Assembly (NCBI GenBank): GCA_964522665.1
Contig: CAZFVY010000036.1
Location: 1 to 58,161, forward strand
Length of the DNA stretch: 58,161 nt
DNA from: CAZFVY01 sp964522665
GTDB taxonomy: Bacteria; Verrucomicrobiota; Verrucomicrobiia; Limisphaerales; CAZFVY01
Direction: 5' to 3'
Of this stretch, positions 45,143 to 54,383 are shown one piece after another. The position numbers were made by a program, and so were the translations under genes. The stretch's first letter is position 1, and the number at the start of each line of letters is the position of its first letter. The notes under the pieces were generated by a model that worked only from the letters and a program-made list of their open reading frames with translations, was not told where the DNA came from and did not search any database.

Positions 45143-45474
45143 AAGCGCTGGTACTTTTTTTTAACGCCCGGGGTTTGATTGTCCCAGGTCATCTGCTCGG
45201 TCAGCGCGGCGTAGCGGGCGGCCAGTTCTTGGAAGCGTTGATGCCCCTGCACGCCCGCCACAATGCCGGGCAGGTCCTGGCTGGCCACGCGTTGGCAGTT
45301 GTTCTTGCCGTCTTGGCGGCGTTGCAGAAGGTGATAGGGGCCCTGGATGACGGTCTTGCCGGCGCGCTTGACGGTCAAGGTCTGCTGGCTGAGATGGCCG
45401 CGAATGAGCTGATCGATTTGGGCCATTTGTTGGAGGAGGAGCGCGCGTTCTTGCTGGAGGGAGGAGTTTTTCAT
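45106..45474 (-). CDS. DUF6788-like transposon-associated protein
   Basis: This 122-residue protein begins MKNSSLQQERALLLQQMAQI, with a helical N-terminus, then LIRGHLSQQTLTVKRAGKTVIQGPYHLLQRRQDGKNNC, the zinc-less core of the DUF6788-like family, and a second helix (FQELAARYAALTEQM). These small proteins precede transposase genes in several bacterial phyla; their role is unknown. Here the expected downstream partner survives only as the IS66 fragment, and the C-terminus may be altered by the same deletion. Confidence 0.6.
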   Translation of the reverse strand: MKNSSLQQERALLLQQMAQIDQLIRGHLSQQTLTVKRAGKTVIQGPYHLLQRRQDGKNNCQRVASQDLPGIVAGVQGHQRFQELAARYAALTEQMTWDNQTPGVKKKYQRFWRPSSPKPPTA

Positions 45475-45677
45475 AAGGGCGTGTTGTATATACTATATGC
45501 AATCGAATGAGCCAAAAATGGAAAACGCCACAAAAAACGCAGCTTCCATTTTCCAATCCAACTTTTTCTCCCCGCACCCGACGGGCGCGGCGCCGCCATT
45601 TCAAGGAAATCGTCCGACCCGCGGGAAGGCAAACCACCTTGGCCATGCTTGCCCGAAGCGCGGACTAGCGCTAAACG

Positions 45678-46205
45678 ATGAATATGAAAACCATTGGATG
45701 TTTCCTCTCCCTGTTGGCGCTCGCGACCGTCACGGCGCTAGCCGAAGCGCCAAGCGCCGATGAGGCGCTCGCCAGCGCGAAGGCCAAAGCCGCGGCGGAG
45801 CACAAGGCCATTTTCGTTCATTTCGGCGCTTCCTGGTGCGGCTGGTGCAAACGCCTTGACGCCTTCCTTGATCGGCCTGACATCAAACCGGCGTTCGAAA
45901 AGTATTTCGTCCCGCTCAAACTGGTGGTGCAAGAAGATGACAAGCACAAAGCTCTCGAAAACCCGGGCGCGGACGCGTTCCAGGAGCGGCTCGGGGGCCC
46001 GGCGGGACTGCCTTATTCCGCGTTCCTCGACGCGACCGGGAAACTGATCGTCAACTCCAAGCTCAACGGATCGAACATCGGCTACCCGGCCGAGCCGGCG
46101 GAAATCGACTGGTTCCTGCAGATGATGAAGAAGGCGGCGCCGAATATGTCGGCGGACGATTGGAAGACGATTGAGACGGCCTTGCGGAGCTTCAAACGAG
46201 TGTGA
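45678..46205 (+). CDS. secreted thioredoxin-like protein (CGWC)
   Basis: The 175-residue precursor has a signal peptide (IGCFLSLLALATVTALA). The mature protein shows the thioredoxin-fold active site as WCGWC with a preceding FVHFGAS, and a conserved cis-Pro segment in GPAGLPYSAFLD. It should act on disulfides in the periplasm, or as a DUF255-like relative. Translation may start at 45678 or at the ATG two codons later; both keep the signal peptide. It is monocistronic as far as can be seen, between mobile remnants and an orphan antitoxin. Confidence 0.9.
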   Translation: MNMKTIGCFLSLLALATVTALAEAPSADEALASAKAKAAAEHKAIFVHFGASWCGWCKRLDAFLDRPDIKPAFEKYFVPLKLVVQEDDKHKALENPGADAFQERLGGPAGLPYSAFLDATGKLIVNSKLNGSNIGYPAEPAEIDWFLQMMKKAAPNMSADDWKTIETALRSFKRV

Positions 46206-46317
46206 CCCGCCCGAGGAACAAGAACAGACGCTGATCGTTGGTTTTCACCTCGACGGGTCCCGACCGTGCGCAATCTCCCCCTTGTGGCTTCGTGGCGGGG
46301 CGCGTATTTTGCCCAGG

Positions 46318-46542
46318 ATGACGCGAATTGAAATCGATCCTCGTATTTGCGGTGGCCAACCGGTGATCAGAGGTACGCGGATTTCGGTCGCCACGATTCT
46401 TGACCAATTGGCGGGAGGTGAATCTTGGGAGTCCCTGCAGCGCGGTTACCCGGAGATCACGCGAGACGATATTCAGGCGGCTTTGCAATACGCTCGGGAT
46501 TCGATCCGGCACACGGAAACCACCTCCCTCGCCGTGGCCTAG
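46318..46542 (+). CDS. DUF433 antitoxin-like protein, apparently orphan
   Basis: The 74 residues from ATG 46318 match DUF433: IEIDPRICGGQPVIRGTRISVATILDQLAGGESWE, then a helix-turn-helix tail with RGYPEITRDDIQAALQYA. These are VapB-type antitoxin relatives usually followed at once by a PIN-like (DUF5615) toxin. The 112 bp after the stop hold no such gene, so the partner is lost or distant. The longer upstream frame from 46171 has no domain and covers the end of the thioredoxin gene. Confidence 0.85.
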   Translation: MTRIEIDPRICGGQPVIRGTRISVATILDQLAGGESWESLQRGYPEITRDDIQAALQYARDSIRHTETTSLAVA

Positions 46543-46654
46543 CTCGCCGAGCGGCTGTAGCTCGATTAAATGCCGCGTGTCGAGGTGGCGGTTCGCGAAC
46601 GGGTCGGTTCTTGGTATGGATTTTCCGAAGCGGCCGGTTAAATAATCAAACCTA

Positions 46655-46954
46655 ATGAGCGCTGAATCCCCGTCGGCTCCAACCCGGAGAATCGCGTATT
46701 TGAACATCGTCGTCTCGGAGCGAGGGCTAACGGAAATGAGTGGCGACAAGCGCGTAGTCTTTATCCCCAAGGAACAAGTTCAACGCATTGAAGTCAGACA
46801 TGGCTTGCAGGCGGAATCGCCACTATTGCAAGCGCTTGTCGGTCTGGCCCTGATCGGAATTGGAATGAGCGGCGCGGCTTCCGCCACCGCGAGCCAATCG
46901 TTCCCGTCGGGTCTCGTGACGATCGGGCCGGCGGCGTTGTCCAAATTCGGATGA
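46655..46954 (+). CDS. small hypothetical protein with one hydrophobic helix
   Basis: This 99-residue protein has a beta-rich first half (IAYLNIVVSERGLTEMSGDKRVVFIPKEQVQRIEV), then a hydrophobic Gly/Ala helix (LVGLALIGIGMSGAAS). I do not recognise a family. Coding is supported by a normal ATG, moderate codon use and its strand agreement with the neighbours. It lies 112 bp after the DUF433 gene. Confidence 0.5.
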   Translation: MSAESPSAPTRRIAYLNIVVSERGLTEMSGDKRVVFIPKEQVQRIEVRHGLQAESPLLQALVGLALIGIGMSGAASATASQSFPSGLVTIGPAALSKFG

Positions 46955-47148
46955 TGGCAAAGGGCGGTGAGAAAACGCCGGGCCAGCCCGCGCCAAAAGC
47001 CAAACGTCGGCGGCAACGGCGCGAGCAAAACCCGGACACAAGGACTTCCAAGCCGCGCGCCCCCGACGCGGTGAAGGATTCGGTTAATCGTGTCGCGGCG
47101 CCCGGACTGAGCTTCGGCTCGGCCCGCTTGCCCGGCTCGAGCAACTAA
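46951..47148 (+). CDS. possible small basic protein (weak)
   Basis: A 65-codon frame overlaps the previous stop by ATGA. It is Lys/Arg/Pro-rich with no domain. The overlap is the only argument for it; composition is also what chance would give here. Confidence 0.2.
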   Translation: MMAKGGEKTPGQPAPKAKRRRQRREQNPDTRTSKPRAPDAVKDSVNRVAAPGLSFGSARLPGSSN

Positions 47149-47588
47149 TGTCCGCCAGGGGACAATGCCAATACGTGTGACACCTCCGCGAATACACCGC
47201 GCCGCCACGCGACACCGAGCGAAAAACAGCAGCGCCCTTTCCGGCCCAAATCAGGACGCCTTGACCCCCCGGCGGATTTGACAACGGCGAAACCGTCAGA
47301 GCGAGGCCGGTTTCCAGCGCCCAATAATGGCGGGCAACTGTGGTTTCTGCCAGCTGGCAATTCTGCTAATTGCTACTGCCGACTACGGATTGACGTCCAT
47401 CAACAGACGAGACCTATCAACGATCGCACAACTCGCGGCGTAAAATCTCAAGCGGGCGTTTCCTCGTCGTCCAAGCCATGGATCGCCACTTTCGGACGCA
47501 ACGAAACGCTTGCGCTGACAACTGGCGCCTCGCTACCCGACGCCCCGTCGGTAATTCCCGCGCTTTCCTTTTCGGATGGGTGATTAGG
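47149..47588. other. intergenic stretch before the DUF4062-like gene end
   Basis: About 440 bp with no gene that I can support; the frame at 47278-47583 has no recognisable domain. This stretch lies downstream of the minus-strand gene and may hold its terminator, but no clear hairpin was found. Confidence 0.4.
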
Positions 47589-49136
47589 CTATCGATTCAT
47601 TTGGTCGAACGCCGCCACGCGGACGGCGGCGGCCTCGGACTCCTCCGTCAATTCTTTGGCTCGCGCCAAGTTGCCCGCATTCCGGTAAGCCAATGCAAGT
47701 TTCCTCAACGCGCGCGGGAGGTTCGGGCTATCCGGTATAGTCCTAAGCAGTTTGACACTCTCGTTGAGAATCTCGCATCCTTTTCTGGCTTTGAACGGGA
47801 TGACGGCGTAGGCTTGCCCAAGGTGCATTAAGGCGTCGGCAATCCGTTCTGGCGACGCATTGGACGCCCGGCGCAATGACAGCATTGTTTTGAAATCGTC
47901 AATCGCGCCAAACAGATTCCCGAAGCTGAGGCGAATGCTCCCACGAATCGCCAGGAGATTATCGCTCGGTTCTTTTCTCGACCGGATCGCGAGAGCGACG
48001 TATTCTCCTGCCCGCTGGAGGCAACGCCAATGATCGAGTCCAAAACCTAGGAACCGCGCGATGGAGAAGTACGCGGACGCCAACCCACCGTACGGGGGTG
48101 TCGCCGGTTCGGTCAAACCGTCGGCATTCTCTTTGCAGGTCTGGGAGCGAATCAAGTATTGGGAATGCAATGGAGCGACCGTCCCCGCGTACAGGTGGCC
48201 ATGCCAACCATGCCAGGAAGCCGCGCTCACCCAGTCGCCGAGAACGGAATCCCAAAGCGGAAGGAACTCTTTAAGACGAGCATCTGCCTGAACATCCACC
48301 GGAAGATAAGAAGCCGGCATTAGTTCCCGCGCGGCGATCCAGATCCGGCTCAGTCTCTCTTGGAAATTCGTGGATTTCCGGTATTCGCGAATCAATTCTT
48401 CAACCCTTTCTTTGTCAGGCAGAGGACGATTCTCTGTGACGCCATTAAGGAAAAGAAACGTTGAGTCTATCGCGGCGGCGGCAGAGCGCGCGGCGCGAGA
48501 GCGGTAAAAGACTTGCACGAGACGGTCCCGAAGCGAAGGCGGATTAGCCTCTCGCCGATCCGCTTGTCGAGAAATGAGATTACGGACCTCCTGAATGATT
48601 TGCCTAGCATTTTGCGGGCGCCGCGTGCGCCAGTCAGGCAGAGCGAACCTTAGAAGCTGCAATAAAGCCTCCAGCCGAGGCCCCGGCGAGAATCCATCGA
48701 GAACGGATATCAGTACTGGCTTTTCGTACATTACGGCGGCGTATAGTTCGACTTCGAAGTAGCTTACCGCAGAGTCCTTTTGCTGGACGGGAACGAGAGA
48801 GCCGTGCTCGTCCAGCCCTCTACGGCGATCACCGAGGATACAGAGATAGATATCCGACGTGCGTAAGACCTCCACTAGGCGATCGACGATTGCGAAATGT
48901 TCCGCGGTGGAAAGGCCTGGTTCTGATTCTTCTGCTACCCAAGTGAGCGGACGTGAATCCGGCACGCCCGCTGTGACCCTTAGTGTTGCGTCTGAATTCA
49001 GCTTTGCCAATTCTTGGCGCAATTGCCAAAGCGGACTAGCTCGATACGTGGGGTAATCCTCCCGTTCCCGATAAAATGATGAAACAAACACAACCGGGCG
49101 GTTATCAGGAAGGGGATTTGGTTCGACAGAGGACAT
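47589..49136 (-). CDS. DUF4062-like protein with TPR-like C-terminus (candidate defence effector)
   Basis: The 515-residue protein opens with VVFVSSFYREREDY (residues 15-28), the FVSSTxxDL-type start of DUF4062 domains, which resemble TIR and nucleotide-processing folds. Later comes SYFEVELYAAVMYEKPVLI (about 125-143), the S..E.E..A...KPV signature of the same fold with Glu128 or Glu130 as likely catalytic residues. From about residue 330 to the end are helical pairs resembling TPR repeats (ALMHLGQAYAVIPFKARKG and LRKLALAYRNAGNLARA). Many such proteins act in phage defence or signalling, but this architecture is not one I can name. The gene appears less GC-rich than neighbours and sits in a mobile-rich zone. 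Confidence 0.65.
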   Translation of the reverse strand: MSSVEPNPLPDNRPVVFVSSFYREREDYPTYRASPLWQLRQELAKLNSDATLRVTAGVPDSRPLTWVAEESEPGLSTAEHFAIVDRLVEVLRTSDIYLCILGDRRRGLDEHGSLVPVQQKDSAVSYFEVELYAAVMYEKPVLISVLDGFSPGPRLEALLQLLRFALPDWRTRRPQNARQIIQEVRNLISRQADRREANPPSLRDRLVQVFYRSRAARSAAAAIDSTFLFLNGVTENRPLPDKERVEELIREYRKSTNFQERLSRIWIAARELMPASYLPVDVQADARLKEFLPLWDSVLGDWVSAASWHGWHGHLYAGTVAPLHSQYLIRSQTCKENADGLTEPATPPYGGLASAYFSIARFLGFGLDHWRCLQRAGEYVALAIRSRKEPSDNLLAIRGSIRLSFGNLFGAIDDFKTMLSLRRASNASPERIADALMHLGQAYAVIPFKARKGCEILNESVKLLRTIPDSPNLPRALRKLALAYRNAGNLARAKELTEESEAAAVRVAAFDQMNR

Positions 49137-49208
49137 TCGCTCAAGTGCGACCTCAAAGCGGTAAATCAGATAGTGTTGGATCTTCAGTGGGACACATGAG
49201 AATCCTCT

Positions 49209-49817
49209 TCACCTCGGGGACTGCGTTCCCCTCACGGCAAATCCCGCCAAGATGTAGCGCACCACGTTTCGGGCGCGGGCTTCGGTGTCCTGGGCGGCGT
49301 CGATGGGGATCATCAGGGGGTGGAGGAACATCGCCGAGGCGTCTTTGAGGACGGTCGCGGCTTCGTGGCAATCGACGGCGGCGAATTCACCGGAGGCGAC
49401 GCCCTCCTCGATCAGGCGCTTGAAGACGTTGAAGATTTGCTCGCGGCGCTTGGCGACGGCGTCGGGGCGCAATTCGATGACGCGGCGGAAGGTCTCGAAG
49501 ACCTCGGCGTCGTTCAGGAGTTTTTGCTTCCGTTTGCGGTGGAGTTCGAGGACGACGGCCTCAAGGCGCTCGGCGGCGGTGTTGGGGCGCTGGGCGATCG
49601 CTTCGACGAAGGCTTCGACCTTGGAGAGCCATTCATCGATGATGGCGTCGAGAATGCCGGCCTTGGTGCGGAAAAAGCGATAGACGTTGGCGTGGGACAT
49701 GCCGGTGGCGCGCGCGATATCGACCACGGTCAGCTTGCCCTCGCCGTGGCGCCGCAGAAGGGCCTTGGCGGTGTCGAGGATTAGTTGCCGCGTGGCGGCG
49801 GCTGGGCTATTTTCCAT
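49209..49817 (-). CDS. TetR/AcrR-family transcriptional repressor
   Basis: The 202-residue protein has an N-terminal helix-turn-helix (LTVVDIARATGMSHANVYRFFRTKAGILDAII) and a helical ligand-binding domain. It is divergent from the RND efflux operon, with 110 bp between start codons, and a 24-bp palindrome lies in that gap (49855-49878). Regulators in this position usually repress the efflux genes and themselves until a ligand binds. Confidence 0.95.
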   Translation of the reverse strand: MENSPAAATRQLILDTAKALLRRHGEGKLTVVDIARATGMSHANVYRFFRTKAGILDAIIDEWLSKVEAFVEAIAQRPNTAAERLEAVVLELHRKRKQKLLNDAEVFETFRRVIELRPDAVAKRREQIFNVFKRLIEEGVASGEFAAVDCHEAATVLKDASAMFLHPLMIPIDAAQDTEARARNVVRYILAGFAVRGTQSPR

Positions 49818-49854
49818 GAATTCGGGCGCTCAGATATTCGTCTTGAATTAACAA

Positions 49855-49878
49855 CTGACAGATTTTGAAATATGTCAG
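49855..49878. promoter_or_regulatory. 24-bp palindrome, probable TetR-family operator
   Basis: CTGACA at 49855-49860 and TGTCAG at 49873-49878 form the outer arms. The two 12-bp halves match at 10 of 12 positions as inverted repeats. The site is centred between the divergent TetR and efflux genes, as expected for the operator controlling both. Confidence 0.7.
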
Positions 49879-49927
49879 CCATTGAACTGTTGGACTGTTT
49901 GGCGCGGCCATTTATTCTAACCACTTT

Positions 49928-51214
49928 ATGCCGAAAAACGACGAGATGCAAAGCGGCCCGCGGGCGCCGGTCACCGGGGCGGCCGGTCCAGGAGGCCGTC
50001 CGGGCGCGCCCGGGCCAAAGAAATCTTCCACCGGTCTGCTCATCTTCGGGCTGATTGTGTGCGTGGTGGCCGGAGTGGTGATCGTCCGGTTGGTCCAGAA
50101 TCATAAAGCCGCCGCCGCGGCGCAGGCGTCCGGAGCGGGTGGCGGCGGGGGCGGTCGCGGCGGGGGCCGGGGCGGCGCGCTGGTGGTGCCGGTCGTGGCC
50201 GGAACGGTCGCCAAAAAGGACGTGCCGATTTACCTCGATGGACTGGGGACGGTGCAGGCGTTCAATACGGTGACGATTCGCGCCCGGGTGGATGGCCAGT
50301 TGAAGCGGGTCGCTTTCACCGAAGGCCAGGACGTGCGCACGGGCGACCTATTGGCGGAGATCGACGCCGAGCCATACCGCACCCAGGTCGAGCAAAACAA
50401 GGCGAAAAAAGCCGAGGACCAGGCGCAACTCGAGAACGCCCAAGTGGACTTGAAGCGCAACGAAGACTTGCTGAAACAAAACATCGTCGCGCCGCAGGTT
50501 TATGATACGGCCAAGGCGCTGGTCAACCAATTGGCGGCGACCGTGCTAGCCGATCAGGCGGCGATCGATAACGCGCAGGTTCAACTGGACTATTGCCGCG
50601 TGCTCTCGCCCATCGACGGCCGGACGGGCATCCGCCAGGTCGATCAAGGCAACATCATTCATGCCGGCGACTCGAACGGCCTGGTGGTCATCACGCAGTT
50701 GAAGCCCATTTCCGTGGTCGGCTCCTATCCGGAGCAGTCGCTGGGGGAGATTCGCAAGGAATTGTCGCAGGGCGAGGTCAAAGTCCTGGCGGTGGATCGC
50801 GACGATCACACGGTGCTCGGCGAGGGCAAGGTCGCGGTGATCGACAATCAGATCGATACGACCACCGGCACGCTCAAGCTCAAAGCGAATTTCCCGAACG
50901 AGACATTGCGGCTTTGGCCGGGCCAATTTGTGAACGCCCGGCTCTTGCTGACCACCCGCAAGGGGGGCATTGTCGTTCCGGCGCCGGTGATTCAGCGCGG
51001 ACCGGATGGCCCGTACGCGTTCGTCATCAAGGCCGACATGTCGGTCGAGATTCGCAAGGTGAAGGTGAATCAGATCGCGGAAGGGGTCGCGTTGATCGAT
51101 GACGGCCTCAAGCCCGGCGAAAAGGTCGTGGTCGAAGGCCAGTATCGCCTGCAAGCCGGGACGAAGGTCAAGCCGGCCCAATCCGCCAAGCCGGCCGATG
51201 ACGATGAGCCGTAG
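49928..51214 (+). CDS. RND efflux periplasmic adaptor (MdtA-like membrane fusion protein)
   Basis: This 428-residue protein has an inner-membrane anchor (IFGLIVCVVAGVVIVRLV) and Gly-rich linker, then the biotinyl-lipoyl half (VPIYLDGLGTVQAFNTVTIRARVDGQL), a coiled coil (QAQLENAQVDLKRNEDL), and LDYCRVLSPIDGRTGIRQV, typical of the lipoyl/hairpin boundary. Beta-barrel and membrane-proximal domains follow. It links the RND pumps to an outer-membrane channel. No OMF gene is present in the window. The operon with the two pumps resembles MdtABC. Confidence 0.95.
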   Translation: MPKNDEMQSGPRAPVTGAAGPGGRPGAPGPKKSSTGLLIFGLIVCVVAGVVIVRLVQNHKAAAAAQASGAGGGGGGRGGGRGGALVVPVVAGTVAKKDVPIYLDGLGTVQAFNTVTIRARVDGQLKRVAFTEGQDVRTGDLLAEIDAEPYRTQVEQNKAKKAEDQAQLENAQVDLKRNEDLLKQNIVAPQVYDTAKALVNQLAATVLADQAAIDNAQVQLDYCRVLSPIDGRTGIRQVDQGNIIHAGDSNGLVVITQLKPISVVGSYPEQSLGEIRKELSQGEVKVLAVDRDDHTVLGEGKVAVIDNQIDTTTGTLKLKANFPNETLRLWPGQFVNARLLLTTRKGGIVVPAPVIQRGPDGPYAFVIKADMSVEIRKVKVNQIAEGVALIDDGLKPGEKVVVEGQYRLQAGTKVKPAQSAKPADDDEP

Positions 51215-51245
51215 GAGTTGAGTTGAGCCGAGCTAATATACCCGC

Positions 51246-54200
51246 GTGAACATCTCCGAGCCATTCATCCAACGGCCGGTGGCGACCTCCCTCCTGATGG
51301 TCGGGGTCATCATCATGGGGTCGCTCGGTTACTCGATGCTGCCCATTTCCGCGCTGCCTTCGGTCGATTTCCCGACCATCCAGGTCACCGCGCAATATCC
51401 CGGCGCCGGTCCCGACGTGATGACGTCGTCGGTTACCACGCCGCTGGAGCGCCAGTTCGGCCAGATCAGCGGCCTGTCAATGATGACCTCGGTGAGTTCC
51501 TTCGGCACCACGAGCATCACGCTGCAATTCGTGCTGGATCGCGACATCGACGCCGCCGCGCAGGACGTGCAGGCGGCGATCAACGCGGCCAACGGGTTCC
51601 TCCCAAAAACGATGCCCAGCCCGGCGACCTACAATAAGGTCAACCCGGCCGACACGCCCATCCTGACGCTCCAATTGACGTCGGACACGCTGCCGCTGGA
51701 GAAGGTCAATGACCTGGCCGACACCGTCGTCGCGCAGAAATTAAGCGAAGTGACGGGCGTTGGATTGGTCACGATTGAAGGCAACCAAAAACCAGCCGTG
51801 CGGGTGCGCGTGGATCCGGCGGCGATTGCGTCCCGCGGGATCAGCCTCGAGGATGTGCGCACCGCGTTGATCCAAAATAATATCAACGCGCCCAAAGGCA
51901 GCTTCGACGGCGCGCGGCAATCCTACGCCATCGGCGCCAACGACCAGATTTTCTCCGCGGACGAATACCGCTCGATCATCGTCGCTTACCGCAACGGTTC
52001 GCCGGTGCGCCTGAGCGACATCGGCGAGGTGGTGGACAACGTGGAAAACGTCCGCCTGGCCGGTTGGGTGGACAAGCGGCCCTCGGTCATCGTCGATATT
52101 CAACGCCAGCCCGGCGCGAACATCATTCAAACCGCCGACCGCGTGAAGGCGCTATTGCCGCGCCTCCGCTCGGCGATCCCGCCGACGGTGAAGGTGTCGA
52201 TCCTGACCGACCGCACGGAAACAATTCGGGCCTCGGTGGCCGACGTGCAATTCACGATGTTGCTCACCGTGGGGCTGGTCGTACTGGTGATCTTCGTCTT
52301 CCTGCGCAAGTTTTGGGCGACGGTCATTCCGAGCGTGGCGCTGCCGCTGGCGATCGTCGGAACCTTCGGGATCATGAATCTGGCGGGCCTGGGCCTGGAT
52401 AATCTTTCGCTGATGGCGCTGACGATCTCGACCGGTTTCGTGGTGGATGACGCGATCGTGATGATCGAGAACATCGTCCGCTTCATCGAGGCCGGCGATC
52501 CGCCGATGGAAGCCGCGCTGAAAGGCGCCAGGCAGATCGGGTTCACGGTCATTTCGCTGACGGTGTCGTTGATCGCGGTGTTCATTCCGCTGCTGTTCAT
52601 GACCGGCATCGTGGGACGGTTGTTCCGCGAGTTCGCGATCACGTTGAGCGTGGCGGTAATCGTCTCGGCGGTCGTCTCGCTGACGCTCACGCCGATGATG
52701 TGCGCGCGGATGCTGGAGCCGGAATCGAAATCGCGGCACGGCCGCTTCTATCAGGTGACGGAGGGGATGTTTCAATGGTTGTTGAACGCGTACGAGCGGG
52801 GCTTGATCTGGGTGTTGCGCCACCAGGCTTTTACGTTGCTCGTCGCCTTCGGCACACTGGTGGCGACCATCTGGCTTTACGTCGTCATTCCCAAGGGACT
52901 TCTGCCGCAGCAGGACACCGGCTTGATCATCGGCGTGACCGATTCCGCGCAAACTATCTCCTACAAGGCGATGGTCGATCGGCAGCGCACGGTCGCCGAC
53001 ATCGTGGGCAAAGACCCGGACGTGGTCAGCGTCGCCTCGTTCGTCGGCGCCGGCACGGTCAACGCGACGGTGAACACCGGCCGCCTCTACATCAATCTCA
53101 AGCCCCGCAGCCAGCGGCAGGCGAGCGCCAGCGAGGTGATCGACCGGCTGCGCGAGGAGACGAAAAACATCGAGGGCATCTCGCTCTTCATGCAGGCGGT
53201 GCAGGACGTGCAGATCGACAGCCGCGTCAGCCGCACGCAATACCAGTACACGCTGGAGGACGCGGACGAGGACGAACTGGCGGCCTGGGCGCCGAAACTG
53301 TTGAATCATCTGCGCGAATTGCCCGAATTGACCGACGTGGCGTCCGATCAACAGGCGGGCGGCCTGCAGCTGAACATCGACGTGGACCGCGATCAGGCCT
53401 CGCGGTTGAACATCCTGCCACAGGCGATCGACGACACGCTTTACGACGCCTTCGGCCAGCGCCAGGTTTCGACCATTTTCACCCAACTGAGCCAGTATCG
53501 GGTCATCCTCGAGGCCGAGCCGCAGTACCAACTGACGCCGGAATCGCTGAGCAAAATCTATGTCAAATCCTCGACCGGCCAGACCGTGCCGTTGAGCGCG
53601 TTCGCCCGGCTGCGAACCGGGGTGGCGCCGCTGGCGATCGTGCATCAAGGCCAATTCCCCGCGGTCACGCTCTCCTTCAACCTGACGCCGGGCAGTTCGC
53701 TCGGCGCGGCGGTAAAAGCGATTCAGCAGGCCGAAAAAACGATCAACCTGCCGGAGACGGTGGTGACGACGTTCTCCGGCAGCGCGGCCGAGTTCCGCGC
53801 CTCGCTCAAGAGCGAGCCGTTCCTGGTGCTGGCGGCGATCGTGGTGATCTACATCGTGCTGGGCGTCCTTTACGAGAGTTACATTCACCCGATCACGATT
53901 CTTTCGAGCTTGCCTTCGGCCGGCGTGGGCGCGCTGCTGGCGCTGATTATCTGCGGCTACGATCTTTCGCTCATCGCGCTGATCGGAATTATCCTGCTGA
54001 TCGGCATCGTGAAGAAAAACGCGATCATGATGATCGATTTCGCGCTCGAGGCGGAGCGCGTCGAGGGCTTGTCGCCGGAGGACTCGATTTATAAGGCATG
54101 CCTGCTCCGTTTCCGGCCGATCATGATGACGACGGCCGCGGCGTTGCTGGGCGCGTTGCCGCTCGCGCTGCAAAATGGCACCGGGTCGGAATTGCGCAAG

Positions 54201-54383
54201 CCGCTGGGCATTTCGATCGTCGGCGGGTTGTTGCTCTCGCAGTTCCTGACGCTTTACACGACGCCGGTGATTTACCTTTATCTCGACCGTCTGGGCGCGC
54301 GCGCGCGCCGCTGGCGGACCTCGTCCGGCCTGGATAGCGCGGCCGGCGCGGAAGGCGCGCAAGCCCATCCCACCACGCCATGA
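51246..54383 (+). CDS. RND efflux permease (MdtB-like)
   Basis: This 1045-residue inner-membrane pump starts at GTG 51246. The N-terminus FIQRPVATSLLMVGVIIMG, the PLERQFGQISGL motif and the paired Asp in TGFVVDDAIVMIENIVRFIE (proton relay in helix 4) mark a HAE1-type RND exporter; GIVKKNAIMMIDFALEAER marks the C-terminal half. Two similar permeases in tandem suggest an MdtBC-type heterotrimer. It overlaps the next gene by ATGA. Substrates may include bile-type or antimicrobial compounds; none can be read from sequence. Confidence 0.95.
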   Translation: MNISEPFIQRPVATSLLMVGVIIMGSLGYSMLPISALPSVDFPTIQVTAQYPGAGPDVMTSSVTTPLERQFGQISGLSMMTSVSSFGTTSITLQFVLDRDIDAAAQDVQAAINAANGFLPKTMPSPATYNKVNPADTPILTLQLTSDTLPLEKVNDLADTVVAQKLSEVTGVGLVTIEGNQKPAVRVRVDPAAIASRGISLEDVRTALIQNNINAPKGSFDGARQSYAIGANDQIFSADEYRSIIVAYRNGSPVRLSDIGEVVDNVENVRLAGWVDKRPSVIVDIQRQPGANIIQTADRVKALLPRLRSAIPPTVKVSILTDRTETIRASVADVQFTMLLTVGLVVLVIFVFLRKFWATVIPSVALPLAIVGTFGIMNLAGLGLDNLSLMALTISTGFVVDDAIVMIENIVRFIEAGDPPMEAALKGARQIGFTVISLTVSLIAVFIPLLFMTGIVGRLFREFAITLSVAVIVSAVVSLTLTPMMCARMLEPESKSRHGRFYQVTEGMFQWLLNAYERGLIWVLRHQAFTLLVAFGTLVATIWLYVVIPKGLLPQQDTGLIIGVTDSAQTISYKAMVDRQRTVADIVGKDPDVVSVASFVGAGTVNATVNTGRLYINLKPRSQRQASASEVIDRLREETKNIEGISLFMQAVQDVQIDSRVSRTQYQYTLEDADEDELAAWAPKLLNHLRELPELTDVASDQQAGGLQLNIDVDRDQASRLNILPQAIDDTLYDAFGQRQVSTIFTQLSQYRVILEAEPQYQLTPESLSKIYVKSSTGQTVPLSAFARLRTGVAPLAIVHQGQFPAVTLSFNLTPGSSLGAAVKAIQQAEKTINLPETVVTTFSGSAAEFRASLKSEPFLVLAAIVVIYIVLGVLYESYIHPITILSSLPSAGVGALLALIICGYDLSLIALIGIILLIGIVKKNAIMMIDFALEAERVEGLSPEDSIYKACLLRFRPIMMTTAAALLGALPLALQNGTGSELRKPLGISIVGGLLLSQFLTLYTTPVIYLYLDRLGARARRWRTSSGLDSAAGAEGAQAHPTTP

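Noticed and set aside
47278..47583. 101-codon plus-strand frame in the gap before the DUF4062-like gene
   Set aside because: No domain, no good start and convergent with the real gene.
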